From: Smithella sp. ME-1
Lineage (GTDB): Bacteria > Desulfobacterota > Syntrophia > Syntrophales > Smithellaceae
Length of the DNA stretch: 7,540 bases
Direction: 5' to 3'
Assembly: GCA_000495415.1 (NCBI GenBank)
Contig: AWGX01000232.1
Span: 1-7,540 of the forward strand
The position numbers were made by a program, and so were the translations under genes. Of this stretch, positions 6,448-7,540 are shown piece after piece. The notes below the pieces were generated by a model, which saw nothing but the letters and a program-made list of their open reading frames with translations, was not told the origin of the DNA and did not search any database. Every line of letters starts with the position of its first letter. Positions within the stretch are counted from its first letter, which is position 1.

Positions 6448-6469
6448 ATCCGGCGCATGCCGGATGCGC
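6448..6469 (+). repeat. Two mutually exclusive hairpins between efp remnant and epmA
   Basis: ATCCGGC-GCAT-GCCGGAT (6448-6465) forms a 7-bp stem with a four-base loop. GCGCAT-GCCGG-ATGCGC (6453-6469) forms an overlapping 6-bp stem with a five-base loop. Only one can form at a time. No T-run follows, so an intrinsic terminator is unlikely. The TTATCCGGC and GCCGGATGCGCT strings resemble bacterial REP-type palindromes, but a single copy is visible here. Confidence 0.5.
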
Positions 6470-6529
6470 TTTCACTCCTCATGCTACGCGCGCCTTGTGT
6501 CTGAAATATTTTGAAAAATCTTAATAAAT

Positions 6530-7468
6530 ATGAACGATTTTCATCAAGACGATCATTTTTCTTTGGCACGTAAACTGCAATCTTTACAATTGCGCGCAAA
6601 ACTACTTCAAAGCATTCGTAATTTTTTTATCCAGAATAATTTTCTAGAAATTGAAACACCCATCAGAATACCTTCGCCCGCACCGGAAGAGCATATTGAA
6701 GCCATTTTATCGGATAATTGGTTTTTGCAGACATCGCCGGAGCTCTGCATGAAAAGGCTTTTATCTGCGGGCTTCCCGCGAATATTTCAAATCAGCAAAT
6801 GCTTTCGCTCTGCCGAAAGAGGCGATAAGCATCTACCGGAATTTACGATGCTGGAGTGGTATGTGGCCGGGTTCGATTATCACCAACTAATGGATCAGTG
6901 TGAAACCATGCTCATCACTGCATTTAAAGACATGGGATATGATAAAAATATTGTCTGGCAAAACAAAAATATTTTTCTGGCGCCGCCCTGGGAGAGAATC
7001 AGCGTTGCGGATGCTTTTTCCAGATACGCACCAATCGGCCTGCAAGAAGCACTGAATCAGAATAAGTTTGATGAAATTATGGTTGAATACATTGAACCTG
7101 GTTTGAGTGTCGATCGTCCAACTTTTATTTACGATTATCCGGCAAGACTGGCGGCTTTGGCTAAAATTAAAGAAAGTAATCCGACTGTGGCAGAACGTTT
7201 TGAGCTATACATCGACAGACTGGAATTAGCCAACGGCTTTTCAGAATTGACGAACGCAAACGAACAAAGACAGCGTTTTGAAGAAGCTCTGAAGGCGCGT
7301 GCGGCCAAAAGCTGGGCACATTACAAAATGCCGGAAAAATTTCTCAAAGCAATGCAAACCATGCCCCCAAGTGCCGGCATTGCCCTGGGCATAGACCGTT
7401 TAGTAATGCTTCTGGCTGATACCGATAAAATTGATGATGTTGTCGCTTTTACACCGGAATCGCTTTGA
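6530..7468 (+). CDS. epmA: EpmA, EF-P (R)-beta-lysine ligase (PoxA/GenX/YjeA)
   Basis: EpmA is a cytoplasmic class II aaRS-like enzyme. It activates (R)-beta-lysine with ATP and attaches it to a conserved lysine of EF-P, which relieves ribosome stalling on polyproline. The 312 residues (E. coli 325) form only the catalytic core. The N-terminal anticodon-binding OB domain of lysyl-tRNA synthetase is missing, which separates it from LysS. Motif 1 is around FLEIETP (38-44), motif 2 is FRSAERGDKHLPEFTMLEWY (92-111) and motif 3 is GIALGIDRLVML (283-294). RPTFIYDYP (196-204) and ERFELYIDRLELANGFSEL (222-240) also match the family. The start is the only ATG after an in-frame stop at 6512-6514. No ribosome binding site is visible. 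It was probably co-transcribed with the efp now reduced to a stump. No epmB is in the window. Confidence 0.95.
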   Translation: MNDFHQDDHFSLARKLQSLQLRAKLLQSIRNFFIQNNFLEIETPIRIPSPAPEEHIEAILSDNWFLQTSPELCMKRLLSAGFPRIFQISKCFRSAERGDKHLPEFTMLEWYVAGFDYHQLMDQCETMLITAFKDMGYDKNIVWQNKNIFLAPPWERISVADAFSRYAPIGLQEALNQNKFDEIMVEYIEPGLSVDRPTFIYDYPARLAALAKIKESNPTVAERFELYIDRLELANGFSELTNANEQRQRFEEALKARAAKSWAHYKMPEKFLKAMQTMPPSAGIALGIDRLVMLLADTDKIDDVVAFTPESL

Positions 7469-7515
7469 TTAATTGATTACGCAATAGAAAAAATTGAAGC
7501 GTTTTGAAAGTGTTT

Positions 7516-7540
7516 GTGTCATTTCGACCGAAGGGAGAAA
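7516..7540. repeat. Possible dispersed intergenic repeat, cut by the window edge
   Basis: The last bases, GTCATTTCGACCGAAGGGAG followed by AAA, resemble a motif I recall recurring in intergenic regions of several bacterial genomes, usually continuing into AAATCT. TTTC and GAAA at its ends could pair. Only one copy is visible, so repetition is not shown here. Confidence 0.35.

Noticed and set aside
6411..6599. Minus-strand frame of 62 codons across the efp-epmA gap
   Set aside because: It lies antisense to the start of epmA and shows no signal, domain or ribosome binding site.
6530..7468. Lysyl-tRNA synthetase (LysS) instead of EpmA
   Set aside because: The protein lacks the N-terminal anticodon-binding domain, has the EpmA length, and adjoins an efp remnant.
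7479..7505. Possible terminator after epmA (ACGCAAT ... ATTGAAGCGT followed by TTTT)
   Set aside because: The stem needs a three-base bulge and is A+T-rich, and the T-run is only four bases, so it is too weak to call.

Overview
The window looks like chromosome from a Gram-negative bacterium, most plausibly a deltaproteobacterium in the broad sense (Desulfobacterota, Syntrophales-like). This rests on a lipoprotein-type CpoB, a short TonB-like TolA, a lipoprotein with carboxypeptidase-regulatory-like repeats, and an EF-P/EpmA pair. The taxonomic call comes from remembered family resemblance, not a search. I found no tRNA, rRNA, CRISPR array or transposase gene, and no gene-free stretch over 300 bases.

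Positions 34-4924, minus strand, hold a complete Tol-Pal cell-envelope locus in the classical order tolQ-tolR-tolA-tolB-pal-cpoB, without the ybgC that precedes it in E. coli. TolQ and TolR form the inner-membrane proton-driven motor. TolA carries its energy across the periplasm. TolB and the outer-membrane lipoprotein Pal connect the machine to peptidoglycan, and CpoB links it to peptidoglycan synthesis. tolQ, tolR and tolA are tightly packed, with tolR and tolA overlapping by 4 bases. tolB is looser, with gaps of 69 and 195 bases on its two sides, and is visibly richer in G+C in sampled lines. pal seems to have its own promoter in the 195-base gap, and cpoB follows 24 bases after pal.

Positions 4925-5129 are a divergent regulatory region. 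It holds a candidate tolQ promoter and a perfect 18-bp inverted repeat with a 2-base centre, which contains most of a near-consensus promoter firing the other way.

Positions 5130-6414, plus strand, hold the most interesting structure. A lipoprotein gene with two beta-sandwich repeats runs, out of frame, into the last 48 codons of an efp gene (elongation factor P, domain III). The first three quarters of efp are missing. The lipoprotein gene therefore seems to have lost its 3' end and efp its 5' end at one junction near 6262-6268. This could be a genuine deletion/fusion or an assembly misjoin.

Positions 6530-7468, plus strand, carry an intact epmA, the LysRS-like ligase that modifies EF-P, so the ancestral order was very probably efp-epmA. 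The enzyme is here but its substrate gene is only a stump. Two alternative hairpins lie between efp and epmA, and the right edge cuts into what looks like a dispersed intergenic repeat.
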